Assembly (NCBI GenBank): GCA_013399895.1
Contig: VXBA01005094.1
Location: forward strand, 729,906 to 793,905
DNA: 64,000 nucleotides
Source: Serilophus lunatus
Lineage: Eukaryota > Chordata > Aves > Passeriformes > Eurylaimidae
Reading direction: 5' to 3'
The notes below the pieces were generated by a model that searched no databases, was not told the DNA's origin, and worked only from the letters and a program-made list of their open reading frames with translations. Of this stretch, positions 10,465 through 21,669 are shown piece after piece. A program made the translations under genes and the position numbers. Position 1 is the first letter of the stretch. Every line of letters begins with the position of its first letter.

Positions 10465-13393
10465 TGAGTTTAAAAGAGGTATGGCTTGATGAATGTTTGT
10501 TCTTATGTTCAAGAAGAACTGGGCTGACAGTCCAACTGAGCTCACAGTCTCCCTGGATTGGAAAATCTAAATCCTGGGATTAATCTTACTGTCATCTAGA
10601 CATCAACACAGTACAAGTCCACGCTGGAGATAGTTGTCTAAGATCCCTTTAGAATTGTTGGGAAATGAACAGGCACCTGTAGGTCATGACTCATCTCACC
10701 CTAATGCAGACATCTGAAACGATGCTTATTTTTTTCCACCAGGTATGAAAGGAGTCTAGACAGGTAGTACAGACATAAATGTTACACTATGTATATCTGA
10801 GGCAAAACGAGGTGAAGCCATAAATCCAGATGTCTTGTCTACACAGCACATATACTATACACGTACACTACATTACATACACTGTCCATATATGTATATA
10901 TATATATATGTATGCATGTATATAAGGTTGACAGTGTGAGCATTTGGGTAGTCTGGTGGTGACCTTATTGCGTCTGTTCTGGCTCAGGCCTGACCTTGGC
11001 TATGCTACAGGGAGGGTGATGAAGGGCAAAAGTCCTGGAGGTGGCCTTTGGCAGGGAATGCTTTCATCTTCCCTACTAAAATGTTGCTCAGAACAGGAGT
11101 TTGAGGTGTTGGGTGGTTTGTCCTGCCTGCATTATGTCACTTTGAAACTGCTCCGTGGCTCCAGGACCCCTCTGGAACAAGTACAAAAGCCATAAGAGTG
11201 ACTTATCTGGCCAATATAACTCCTCCAGCCTCTGGGGGTGTTTCTCCTGGTGCTTTCAGGGATAGCAGGCAACTTTCTGACAGACAGGTCACTTCGGAAT
11301 CCTGGTGATAACCCGTGGTCACCAAAGCTTGTGTAAAACTAACCAGCCCCTGTGCCAAGGGGAGGCCCTTGGGTGAAAGGAATTAGCATATTTCATGGAT
11401 GCTAGATGGCAGCATTGCATTTCCTAAGCAGCTTAGTTAGTGGAAAATAGGGAGAATAACAGCACTCTGAAGCTCTGAAGAGCAGAATGCTGTCAGCAAT
11501 GAAGGTTCATGTATCCTAAATAGTCATATAATTAAAATGTTATGTTTAAGAAGGTGTTGTCTGGAATAGAAGGCATATTATATTTTCTTCTTGGCTGTGT
11601 ACATTTTTACTGCCCATGTGTGTTAACAGTTGAGGACAGCAGTGTTCATATTTTACATATCTATATCTATATTATTAATCTTCAGAATATAAGTCACTTT
11701 CTTATGATTTATAGCACTCATGAGGAGCAGGGGTTTTGTGAAGGGAGTGGGTGAACCTTACCCCACTGACACAGGGATTTAAATCTTGGGTGATTTTATC
11801 ACAGCTGAATGAGGCAGAGTTGGTTGTCTCAGTTCATTTACTAGTGGATACTCTTGATCCAGAAAAGCACTTGAGCAAGTATTTAGCACTAAGTAGGGGT
11901 GGTTCATGGTTTTAATAAGATTACTCATATGGTTAAAGTTTGACAGACACTTGTGGGACTTTTCAGATCAGGGCCTAAAGCAATAATTGTAACTCGACTG
12001 TCTTTGTAAAAACGCCAAAGGCTGAGTAACTTTGTTGGAGAAGTTGCCCTGTCCTTGGTGTCCATGGTGGCTTCAGGTTGGGAATAAAAGAAAAAGCTGG
12101 TTGTTTTCTTGGGGGTAGGCAACTCAGTCTGAGGGGATTCTCTAGCTGGAAACTAATGCTAAGTGATAGTTTTGGATCCTGATCCGAGCCCCAGGTACTG
12201 GGAAGCTTCACGTCTACCTGAACTAACAAAAGGGAGAGTTCAGAAGGAGTTTAGAGATGCCAAGAGGTTAGGAAGTCAGTGGAAGGTCAAGATGGATGGA
12301 GGCTTAATTTTCACTGGAGAGTTTGCTTTGAAAGAGAAGATAGTGGGAGAGTTGCTGTATATATCTACCAGATTTTATTGCAATATTCTGAAAGGGATGT
12401 ACTCTAACAAAAGGTTGTAAGGTGAATCATCCCTGTCCTGCAGAGAGCCAAAGTTCTTGCTGTAGCACAAGGAGGTGTGCCTGGAATGGTGATATTAGAA
12501 GGAGACAGAGACAGCAATCAGGTTTATGAGTTTGACTTCCACGGGAAGTGTGGTTCTTTCTTTTAAAATACAAGATGAACTGATGCCACACAATCTTGTG
12601 AGCATTTATTTTGTGTTTGTAATGAATTGATTTGATCTGTAAGGTTTTTTCAATGCTTTATGTGCTCTTGTAGCACACATAGGTAAATGCTGGCTGTAAG
12701 CAACAGTCTAAACGTGCATAAAATAGGAAAACCTACATGAATACAAGTTATTTTTGTAAGAATGGGACTGTAAAATGAGGTCTAAATGTCTAAAGCTCAG
12801 TCATCCTCTATGTGACTACTACAAAGAAAGTTACTTTGTGCTATTAAAGTTCACACTCTAACTCTCTAACTGGAACAATGTTTTTGTAACTGCCTCTGCT
12901 GTAAATCAATAGGGATCTAAGCCTTTAGACTGGCTGGAAAATTGATACTCTGATTGTCATCAGGTTTACTGTCAAATAAGGCTTGACCATCTTTATTTAC
13001 AGTCATAGCAATAGGCTCATAAAGTAAAACTGCATGAAATTCTTGTGCAGTTCTCATTTTTGGAACAGTTTAATCTCTGATAGTATCACTCTGATCAGTA
13101 CCCAAATTGGTCATACATTGTTTGGTCTGGCTTTATTTTAGTATTCCTTTTTCCCTTACCATGGAATATTTTGATGTTTGTTGAAACTCCCAAATTTCCA
13201 ACTTTCCATTCGGAAATTGGTTGAAGTGACATCGTTTATTTTCAGTAGAAATTGAATTCAAGTATGTTTCAGGGCTCCTCTGATGCTTACTAGGACTTAC
13301 CCTTCTGATAACCCCTTCACCCATTCTTTCATTTGTGCAATGCTGTGCTGAGGTCCATGTGGTTTTGAGCTTCATGTCCTTCCTGTTGTAGGG
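10465..13393. other. unique non-coding sequence with a GC-richer patch
   Basis: No gene seen. It includes a TA/TATG microsatellite (10887-10924) and a GC-richer unexplained stretch at about 10960-11360. Open frames reach only about 85 codons. Confidence 0.6.
10887..10924. repeat. (TA)n / TATG microsatellite
   Basis: An alternating TA core flanked by TATG and CATG variants. The preceding 40 bases are also purine-pyrimidine alternating (TACAC and TACAT steps). Confidence 0.85.
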
Positions 13394-13470
13394 ACTATAG
13401 AATCATAGAATTCCAGAATGGTATGGGTCAGAATGGAACCTTAAAGATTATCTGGTTCTAAACACTTTGA
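13394..13470 (-). mobile_element. CR1 LINE 3' tail fragment
   Basis: The plus strand reads 'tagaatcatagaattccaga', then 'atggtatgggtcagaatgga', then 'accttaaagattatctggtt'. This is the complement of the CR1 3' terminus (…agatgatct…aaggtcc…ttccaaccc…ATTCTATGATTCTA). Only about 75 bp remain, so it is a strongly 5'-truncated insertion. The identity is clear, and the inner edge is approximate. Confidence 0.85.
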
Positions 13471-15827
13471 CAATTTTCTCAGTTGGACAAATTGAAGATG
13501 AGCTGTCTTGGGGACTCTGTAGGAGAACTAGTATCAGTGGACTTTCCAGCAGTAAGAAAGTTTCTCCAATATTTTTAAGGCTTACCAAAATCCAGTGACT
13601 CTTGTTTCCCTATAAACACTACTTTCCATCTGGATTTTTATTTTTGGTGGTGTTGGGAAGGGGGTGAAGCAAGAGAAGTTGTCTGTTTTCTCCACCTTCT
13701 CCCCATGGTTCTTTTCCTTTCAAGAAATGAATAGCGTGAGTCATTTCCCACCCTGTGACTTGTTCTCCTGGGCTCTCTTGAAGCTTTAGAAGCCTGGTCA
13801 CTGTGTCCAACAGCTTCCTTCCAGCTTACATGCCCAGGTTTCCTACTCATAGGTGGTGGACATGGTGAGCAACTATTTCTTGCTATGACAGGGAAACAGG
13901 GATGAGGCCAGAGCATGACCACGGGTGGAGAATTTGTGAAACACTCCGGGGTCACAGCTGGATCTTCGCATGTTCATTCCTTTCTTCCTGCAATAGTTCA
14001 GAGCTCATATTTCTGGACTGGCCATGGAGACAACTCCTCTATTCCTATGCTGACACTTAGGTAGAAAAGTCTATTACATATGTTCTTCATCGTCACAGGT
14101 AGCGAGGTCGCTTCCAACACCTTTCCTCTGGGACAGCATGATATCATAAGATACAGCTGTAACACACTGCACAATTAAGCTGGGATGTTACCATTGCCAA
14201 TTTGTCAACTGTCGGCATCTTATCTTGTTATTTTGTTTACTTCAGGGATTATGCATTTTGGGTTTTTTTAAACAATGAGTCTTGGCTGTTGTTTAAAACA
14301 ACCTTAGTGGTCTTTAAAGTATGAGGAATTCCTCATCCTAAGTTGCTGGGGGGACACAAGTGGACCTTCTTCCTTCTCCTATTCCCACTTCCCATTTTCA
14401 ATTTTTGACAAAAATTTTGTTTAGTCTTCAGAAAATCTAAAGTAAGGTTGCCGCATTCTTCTGCAGAACACTGTTATTCTTTTATTAAGAAAAGCATTAT
14501 TTTTATTCTACAAAAACCTATGTCACAATAGCTTTTTTGATAAGCCATTAAAACCCAAAATTAAATGAGATTGGACTATTCTTTTCCTCTCCCTCCTCTC
14601 CTCCTTCATCATGGTTTCTGGCAAGTAAGATTTCGTGTGTGACTTCAGTGTGACTCTTGTACTGAAATGATACAATGATGTTGTATGGTACTGACCCCTG
14701 ACTCTTTTATTTGCACTGCTAGAACACCCTATTATCTAATTATTTTTTTTTAAGTTTATTGAGATTGCAATTTCAGTAAAAGCAACAATGAAATCATATT
14801 TCTACTGGATCTTGTGCCAATACCTTGATTTCAGCACTGCAAATGTTTAACAAATTATGACTTATACTAAATTCATCCAGCTTCTGAACTTTTGGTTTTT
14901 GCTTTCTTGTATGAGAAGGATGAGATACTTAAATCCTGAGCTTTTGAATTTTATTTTTAACCTGTTTGTTCAGCTTTTTATCACTGCGTAGAAGGATGTT
15001 CTGAATTAAAATTGCAGTTCTAACTAATATCTGGTTCATTGTGGATGTTTTTAATGCTTTTTTCTTCCCCTTCCCCCCCCCCCCCCCNNNNNNNNNNNNN
15101 NNNNNCCCCCCCCCCCGCCATTGATCTTGCCTTCCTTTACTTCACCCCCTCCTCATGGTTACACTTATCCTTGTTATCAGATTTTGGACATTTCCTTCAT
15201 CTTGCCAGTCTCTTTTCTTTTTGTTTCCCTCTCCCTCCTTCCTGCTGCCAATCTCTGTCCTCCCCTGAGGCTCTGATATGACATAAGCCCTGTAGAGAGT
15301 GCAAGTGGAGAGCACAGTCAGGTGATCTGCAGACTCAGATGGGAGCAGGCAGCAGGTCTGGCTATTTTCCACAGAGCCATTTCCACACTGGCGATGTTCC
15401 TTGCCATGTGTGGCTGTAATGCCTGTCCATGACACACCAGAAGAGGGCAGTTAGGATAAACTCATTGCTAAACCATATGGATCATGTTCTGGAAAAACAT
15501 TAAGCAGGGGGAAATGCAGCTGTGCAGCACTTTGGCGTGTGGAGCACAAGCCCTACCTGATGCCAATTCTGGTTTGTGTACATACTGTACAAACTGGGAG
15601 AGAGCACAAAACACAGTGCATGGTGTGCTGGATTATCACCTCGTCCAAATCTCTGGACAGATATTTAGCTACATGTACTCTGTCAACTCTGTACCAGGTC
15701 ATGACCAGTAACAGGATGATACCTTGCTGGAGCCAAATGTGTCGAAAACAAAGTCAGTTTAGTATAGGTTGAAACAAGGAGACAGGAGAAACAGTTTAGC
15801 CAATTATGACTTTTGAGTATAAAGAAG
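13471..15827. other. unique non-coding sequence with a C-tract gap
   Basis: No gene seen. The stretch contains the interrupted C-tract at 15073-15116. A 105-codon and a 63-codon minus-strand frame near 13.6-13.9 kb overlap in different phases and show no domain. Confidence 0.6.
15073..15116. repeat. poly-C tract interrupted by an assembly gap
   Basis: Fifteen C residues (15073-15087), then 18 N (15088-15105), then eleven C residues (15106-15116). The true tract length is unknown. A C/G homopolymer of this size can form an i-motif or G-quadruplex and often stops sequencing, which probably explains the gap. Confidence 0.95.
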
Positions 15828-15985
15828 AAGACTTCAAGCTTGATGGAAGTGTGAGCAGCAGGTGAGGGAGGGGATTCTGCCCCTCTGCTCCTCTCTGGTG
15901 AGACCCCACCTGCAGAGCTGCCTCCAGCTCTGGGGGCCCAGCACAGGAAGGACATGGAGCTGTTGGCGTTGAGTCCAGACGAGAT
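15828..15985 (+). mobile_element. CR1 LINE internal 3' fragment
   Basis: The segment shows the CR1 block 'gattctgcccctctgctcct', 'ggtgagaccccacctgcaga' and 'tctgggggcccagcacagga'. It is the same region as 3030-3135 in the larger copy. It ends abruptly near 'gttggcgttgagtccaga' without the rest of the 3' UTR, so it is truncated at both ends. Confidence 0.9.
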
Positions 15986-16199
15986 AATGTCAGAAAAGGT
16001 ACTTTATTTGACAAGTTACTTCAAGATGAAATATTTCTATTCTGAAAAGATACCTTTTTTCCCCACAACAAAAAAGAGGAAACATTGTGGAATTTTTTTC
16101 CTTCTAATATATTCTCTCAGCCCCTGCAACCTACTGTTGTGTCCAATTTGGCTATTTTGCAAGCACAATTGAATTTACAAGAACAATCTTGTGTCTTTC

Positions 16200-16443
16200 T
16201 CCTGAGACTGAAAAGTTCACCTGAGGTGCTTCACATTGGCCACAGCCAGCAGTGCTTCATGAGAGGAAAAGCCTTCTTATCAAACCTGGTTTCTTTCTAT
16301 GACAAGGTAACCCACCTAGTTGATCAAAGGCAGCCAGTTGATGGAATCTTTTTTGGATTTCAGTAAGAGATTTTGATACTGTCTCTCCCAGGATCCTTCT
16401 AGACAAAATGTCCTTCCAACTCAGCATATTCTGTGATTATCGA
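16200..16443 (+). mobile_element. CR1 LINE fragment: reverse-transcriptase body joined to a 3' tail
   Basis: Near 16294-16365 the frame translates to YDKVTHLVDQRQPVDG, then IFFGFQ and a stop. This matches the CR1 reverse-transcriptase stretch of the type YDKVTHLVD-G--VDVVYLDFSKAFD. At about 16405-16438 the sequence passes directly into 'tccttccaactcag' and 'atattctgtgatt', which is the CR1 3' terminus. The region between RT and tail, normally many hundreds of bases, is missing, so this copy is internally deleted. It lies 215 bp downstream of another CR1 piece in the same orientation, but in the reverse of normal element order, so the two are probably separate insertions or rearranged. Confidence 0.85.
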
Positions 16444-16445
16444 CT

Positions 16446-17976
16446 ATAAAATATTCCACAGGCAAAATTAATTGTTAACTGTGCAACCAGGCTCAGATAA
16501 TGGACACAGAGAGTTTTGTGGCTTTAGGTGGGCATGACTATGAGGGTTCTTTATGCCAAATTTTTGCACTTTGTGGTTCACAAAGAAATGCAAATACATC
16601 TGGATAGTCAAATTCTATGTTTTAAGATAATGTAGCACTTTTATAACTTGCCTGACTTCCAGGTTGCTCTTGTAGCCACAGGAAATAATTTTCTCCTTGT
16701 GGTAGGTAAAGGTAGAGAGAAAAAAATCATTTTCTCACCTTATATATTTTATTTTAAGACAGTTCTTATATTCAAATAAACATATGTCTGCAGATATACC
16801 TATCAAATCTGGAGCAGGAGACAATCTCCTCTCCCTTCTCAAATGAATGTATTTTGTCTTCAGCTTTGCAAGAAACGTAAGTTTCTGCTCATATGTAAAC
16901 CAGCGTTAGCCCATAAATTCCACATCAATTATCAAATTTCCTGCAAGTGTTGCTTGCAAGAGATGTAAGAAGCAGGACAATTTTGCATGGAAGGATTGTT
17001 TTTTTCTAATGTTTTGCAAAGTCCACGTTAACTATCATATGAATTTACTTTCTTATAAAATCTTTATTGTGGTTTAGCTCCAATTTCAGTACTGTTCTTG
17101 GATTTGAAGTGTACAGCCAGAATGTCTTTCTCTGGAACATGTTTTTTCAATTTCAGAGCAGAAATGGCAGCAGCTTAGTTTTTTTTTTCTTAGGTCTGTC
17201 TTCATCTTTTGTTATCAGATTTTATTGCACAGCTACATTCTAGAATGCACATTCAGTGATGTCAAAAGATCTTTGGTTTAGACATGTCGTTACAAGCAAA
17301 AAATGATTAGATGCATTTGAGTCCAAACAGTTCTGAGTTCAAGCATCCTCAATCCATCAATACTGTGTGTTTTAAACAACTCATTTGGAAGTGAGCCCAG
17401 CATGCTGACTTTATCAGAAGCATTACGTGCATATTTATACTGAGGCACACACAGTCCTTATACACACAAGAAAAATCCTCCTGCACAGCCAAGATCATCT
17501 TCTATGTTACAGGAGCACTGTCTAGAGCAGCTGGATTTCTGTGTTGGAAATCTGAATGTGTATTGCTCATGCTTGGATATTTCCAGAAGGAAAATAGAAG
17601 ATTTGCTGTACACACAGTGAACACTGCTGAGTCTTCAGACCCGCAGTACCTAAGCAGAGGTCAGGGAACATGGCACATGGGTGGGCTCATCTGCACGCCT
17701 GAGATGCATTTACATTCCTGCTGTAGTTTGAATGTTGTGTGTGCTGTGCATGCTAGAGCCTCTGCTCGTGCACATCATCAAAACCATTTATCTAGGGCTC
17801 CTGAGGAAGCCTAGCTGGAGCTTCTCCTCTGCACTCCTGTGAGATGTTTGGATAGCTGGGTCAGACTGCACCAGGTGTTGCTAACAGTGGGCTAATGCCC
17901 GTTATTAAATCTGAACCTTTAACCTCTGGTGGTTGGTTATACATGAACGTTTCTTTAGGTGATTCAAAATCTGTTT
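16446..17976. other. unique non-coding sequence
   Basis: No gene or recognisable repeat. The last 400 bases (about 17560-17930) are somewhat richer in GC and contain an 83-codon plus-strand frame without recognisable features. Confidence 0.6.
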
Positions 17977-18008
17977 GCTCACTGGAATGGCCTGGGTTGG
18001 AAGGGACC
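17977..18008 (-). mobile_element. CR1 LINE 3' terminal part, left of the inserted LTR
   Basis: The bases 'actggaatggcctgggttgg' followed by 'aagggacc' are the complement of the CR1 3' end. The element resumes at 18260 after the inserted LTR with 'ggaccttaaagatctatttg', giving a continuous CR1 sequence once the insertion and one copy of GGACC are removed. Confidence 0.8.
18004..18008. repeat. target-site duplication, left copy (GGACC)
   Basis: This matches 18260-18264 exactly and brackets the solo LTR. Confidence 0.85.
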
Positions 18009-18259
18009 TGTTGTGGTTTATAACCAACTGGAAATTAAGCTCCAAGCAGCTGCCTTCCTTCCCCCACCCCCTCAGGTGAGAAAGGGACAGAAAAAAGGAA
18101 CAAAATCACGTGTAGTTCCACTTCTTTTGTGTTCTCTTTTCTCCTACCTGAAGCCATGCACCCAGAGATGCTCTGGGTGGTACAGAATGACGCTCTAGAC
18201 AGGCTCACACCATTCACAACTGTGACAGAATTAACTCTGTCCTAGCCAAAACTAGGACA
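18009..18259 (-). mobile_element. solo LTR, ERVL-type endogenous retrovirus, inserted in CR1
   Basis: On the plus strand it begins TGTTGTGGTTTATAACC and ends CCTAGCCAAAACTAGGACA. Read on the minus strand it runs TGTCCTAG…AAACCACAACA, the termini of a widespread avian ERVL LTR family. It is flanked by a perfect 5-bp target-site duplication GGACC (18004-18008 and 18260-18264). A 5-bp duplication is usual for ERVL-type elements. At 251 bp it is shorter than the other solo LTR in this window (418 bp), so it is either internally deleted or a different subfamily. There is no internal retroviral sequence: the proviral body was lost, presumably by recombination between two LTRs, leaving one. Confidence 0.88.
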
Positions 18260-18264
18260 GGACC
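18260..18264. repeat. target-site duplication, right copy (GGACC)
   Basis: This matches 18004-18008 exactly and is also the point where the interrupted CR1 resumes. Confidence 0.85.
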
Positions 18265-18491
18265 TTAAAGATCTATTTGCAACACCCCTGCCATGGGCAA
18301 GGACATCATCCACTAGACCAGGTTGCTCCAAGGCCTGTCCAAATTGGCCTTTGACATTTCCAGGGATGGAGTGAGGGTCTGTGTCAGGGTCTCACCACCC
18401 TCACAGGGAAGAATTTCTTCCTAATATCCAATCTAGACTTACACTCTTCAAGTTTGAAAGCCATTCCCCCTGCAGGTACTGGAAGGCCACA
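18261..18491. repeat. 231-bp exact tandem duplicate, copy 1
   Basis: I read this block as identical to 18493-18723, with a single N at 18492 between them. The repeat unit is CR1 sequence and does not correspond to a natural element boundary on its right side. Confidence 0.93.
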
Positions 18492-18492
18492 N
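18492..18492. other. single-N assembly join
   Basis: One ambiguous base separates the two identical 231-bp blocks. It marks a contig join or scaffold patch. Confidence 0.95.
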
Positions 18493-18723
18493 GACCTTAA
18501 AGATCTATTTGCAACACCCCTGCCATGGGCAAGGACATCATCCACTAGACCAGGTTGCTCCAAGGCCTGTCCAAATTGGCCTTTGACATTTCCAGGGATG
18601 GAGTGAGGGTCTGTGTCAGGGTCTCACCACCCTCACAGGGAAGAATTTCTTCCTAATATCCAATCTAGACTTACACTCTTCAAGTTTGAAAGCCATTCCC
18701 CCTGCAGGTACTGGAAGGCCACA
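18493..18723. repeat. 231-bp exact tandem duplicate, copy 2
   Basis: Identical by eye to 18261-18491. After it the CR1 continues normally with 'actaggtcaccccaaagcct'. Confidence 0.93.
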
Positions 18724-20824
18724 ACTAGGTCACCCCAAAGCCTCTTCTCCAGGCTGATCAATCCCAATTGTCTCAGCCTTTCCTTGTAGCAGAGGTGCTC
18801 CATCCATCTAATCAACTAAACTGTCTTTGCATTCTCTACCTGACTGTAAATTCTTGGAAATTTAGGGCATTCTAGCTGTCTCTTAGAATGGGCCTTACAA
18901 GGTGGTACCTGAACTGATGTTTGTGAACAGCTGAGGAAAATTCTTGTAAATGTTTGCCACAGGGAGTAGACACACCTTTCAAACAAGCCTTGAACACATC
19001 TTTCTAACAAGCATGTCGTCATGTAGAAATAATTTCCATGTGATGTCACAATATATGTGGTATGTAGCATCCTCCTCCATGCCCACCTCAGTCATTAATT
19101 TTAGTGCTGATTTTTTAAAAATCTGCAAATGTAATACCTGAGTGATGTGATTTTTTTGTAGCTGTGCAAGTGCTTACCCAGTTTTCTGGTCTTTCTGTGT
19201 CTCTCAGCTTCTGAAAAATCACTAAACAGAAGAATATGCAAACTCAAATGTGTATCTACCTGTGTCCTTGCTTTGAGAAACTCAGTTCTGATCTGACAGT
19301 GAGCATGATAATTCTTATGTCCAACATCACACTCGGGATAGGCCCTTTGCACAGTAAATATGGTTTGGATTAAATTACTATCACCTGAAGGAACCAATAT
19401 TATGAGTTTGCATTACAATGCTTCTGCCTCCTGAGACTGAAAAAACAAGGCAAGAAACAAGTTTATTGTCAGTTGCATGTTTGTTTGTTATTCCCTGAGT
19501 TATGATTCACTTCCAGGATATTTGTGCTGTTTGCAACCAACTTGACTGCAGTTGTTCATGAGGCAGTAATCAGGTAAAAATGAAAAGAAAGACAAATGTT
19601 CCTCATAAAGAAAATACTGTTTTTGGTGACCCTGACCCTTCTGAGAGCCAAATAGCATTTGCTTGGCTCATGATAAGTGGGAATTTCTCGATTTTGGAAT
19701 TACAGAATGAAAATGGAGAGGAAAAAACCCCCTCGCTCCTTTGTATCAGCATTCCTAGCTTAAAGAGTCATTGTTTAAAAAGTCATAGTACAACATATAG
19801 TTTATATTTTTCATACAATTAAAAAAAATTATGATATGCCAAAGGATCCTCCAGGAATATTGCCTTGACTGTAGTGCAAACCTTTTTCTCTCTGAAGCCT
19901 GTGAACAGCAAAGTTAGAGCAATGCTATGTTCGGGGTGGGTTTGAGCTCAAGAAGAGATATTTTATTTGCCAAGATTATACTTTGAAGTGGTCCCAACAC
20001 CACGAATTATCTCATTAAAGGTGGCTTGTATGGCAAACACGTGAAATGTCCTGTCATTGCAGATTAACGTGCTGCTGTCTGCTGCAATCCTGTCTGTGTG
20101 CTGACTCAGCTGGAAAGCAGAGCCAGGGCTCGTGTGGGGATGAGCTTGAGACATGGACGAGGCAGTTCTTCAACCTGATAGCACAGCACTGGGCAGATTA
20201 GTGGGGGAGGAAACTCAGGTGTCTGTCCTCACTGGAGTTTGATAGATAGCGAGTAAATATGTCCTAAGGCTGACAAAGAAATAAGGACTCTGTTTTATGT
20301 AAAATTAGGGCTTCAAAATTTTTGCTTCTGGTTCCACACCAGTGCAAAACACACAACAGGTACCTAGTGAGCTCACAGGAGAGAGAAGTTTTTAGAACTG
20401 AAACTTGAGTCTGAGCATTCAGCTCCTTATGTTTCACTGCCAAGTTACTGTATGTTGAGTTTCTCAACAGAATTCAGAAACAATCTATTTAGGATTTGAA
20501 AAACCTTTGTGGAAAATTTCATTTTATTGTCTGTGAAATATGGAAATATGGAATCTTTAATCTTTTACATTTTCTTTTGTGTTGTTTACAATTATATCCT
20601 TTTCCCTTTCAGGGTTTTCATGAATACTGGTGAACACTCTGATGAAATCTAATCTCCAGTCTAATGGAGGAGGTTGCACTCAGAAGCAGGAAAGTTGCAG
20701 TCCAGCAGTGCAGCTATTTGTTTAGTAAGAATCCAGCAGAACTTCCAGCAAAATATTTTGAAATAATAGGAATTATGATCCAAAGTTGGCCAAGAAGCAG
20801 AGTCTTGCATAACCAAGAGAGTAC

Positions 20825-20892
20825 TTTTTTAGNTTTTTTTTTTTTTTTTTTTTTTTTTGTTTTTTTCCCTTTTTTTTTTTTTTTTTTTTTTT
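20825..20892. repeat. poly-T tract with an ambiguous base
   Basis: Almost pure T, broken by N at 20833, G at 20859 and CCC at 20867-20869. The length is unreliable because of the N and the homopolymer. Confidence 0.9.
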
Positions 20893-21650
20893 GTCATATA
20901 GAAAACCCCACCAGATGTAAGGATCTCTTCTCTGTTCTGATTCAATGGAAATGTCAGGAACTCTGTCTGCTCTTCAAGGACCTTGCTTGTACTAAAAAAC
21001 CCTTAAAATGATTTGAAGATTTATGTATCTGTGAGTTTCAGTGTCTGCATTACAGACATTTTGGAAAATTTAATAAAGCAACATCCAGCTGAGATATTTT
21101 GCATTCAGACTGAAGATCTGAAGGAAATCTTAGGGATTTTAATTTATAAGGAGTGCCACTGAGTCCAATCGTACGAGGTCTCCTGAAATGCTTATCTATT
21201 TATGCCAAAAAGAGTTCCTTGCTCTTCTATCAATATATTTTCCTGAGGCTGAGCTACTCAACATGTTCTGACTAGCTCAAGACTTGTGATATAAAGACTA
21301 AATCCGTTTAAAAACACGAGAGAGAAGGAAAAATCAAAATTTCTACCTGGAACAACAGCAAAGAATGTGATTTGGACTGCAGCATCATTTTGTATTGGAT
21401 GTGTGATAGTTTTTGGGTGATGTACTTTGCTTCAAGCAAGAAACACTCCTACTTCTCTCTCCTGATAATATACATGTACACACAACTTTTTAATATTTCT
21501 CTTTCCTTAGGGTTTGATCTGACACCCAATTCTTGGGACGCCGAAGGTGTAACATGCTGAAATCACAGCAAAGATAAAATATAACTTCACTTTAATCTGG
21601 ATGAAACTGAACTATTCAGTATTGCACTTTATTCTTTATCTTGCTTTTGC

Positions 21651-21669
21651 TTTTTTTTTTTTTTTTTTT
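21651..21669. repeat. T19 homopolymer
   Basis: An uninterrupted T run with no recognisable retroposon attached. Confidence 0.9.

Larger units (their letters stand above)
18260..18815 (-). mobile_element. CR1 LINE 3' UTR, right of the LTR, containing a duplicated block
   Basis: The plus strand carries complementary CR1 blocks in order: 'aagatctatttgcaacaccc', 'ctgccatgggcaaggacatc', 'caccctcacagggaagaatt', 'cctctt…ccaggctgatcaa…tctcagcctttcc' and 'agaggtgctccatcc'. Its natural length is lengthened by an exact repeat of 231 bp joined by one N, so the true CR1 stretch here is probably about 324 bp. Confidence 0.9.
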
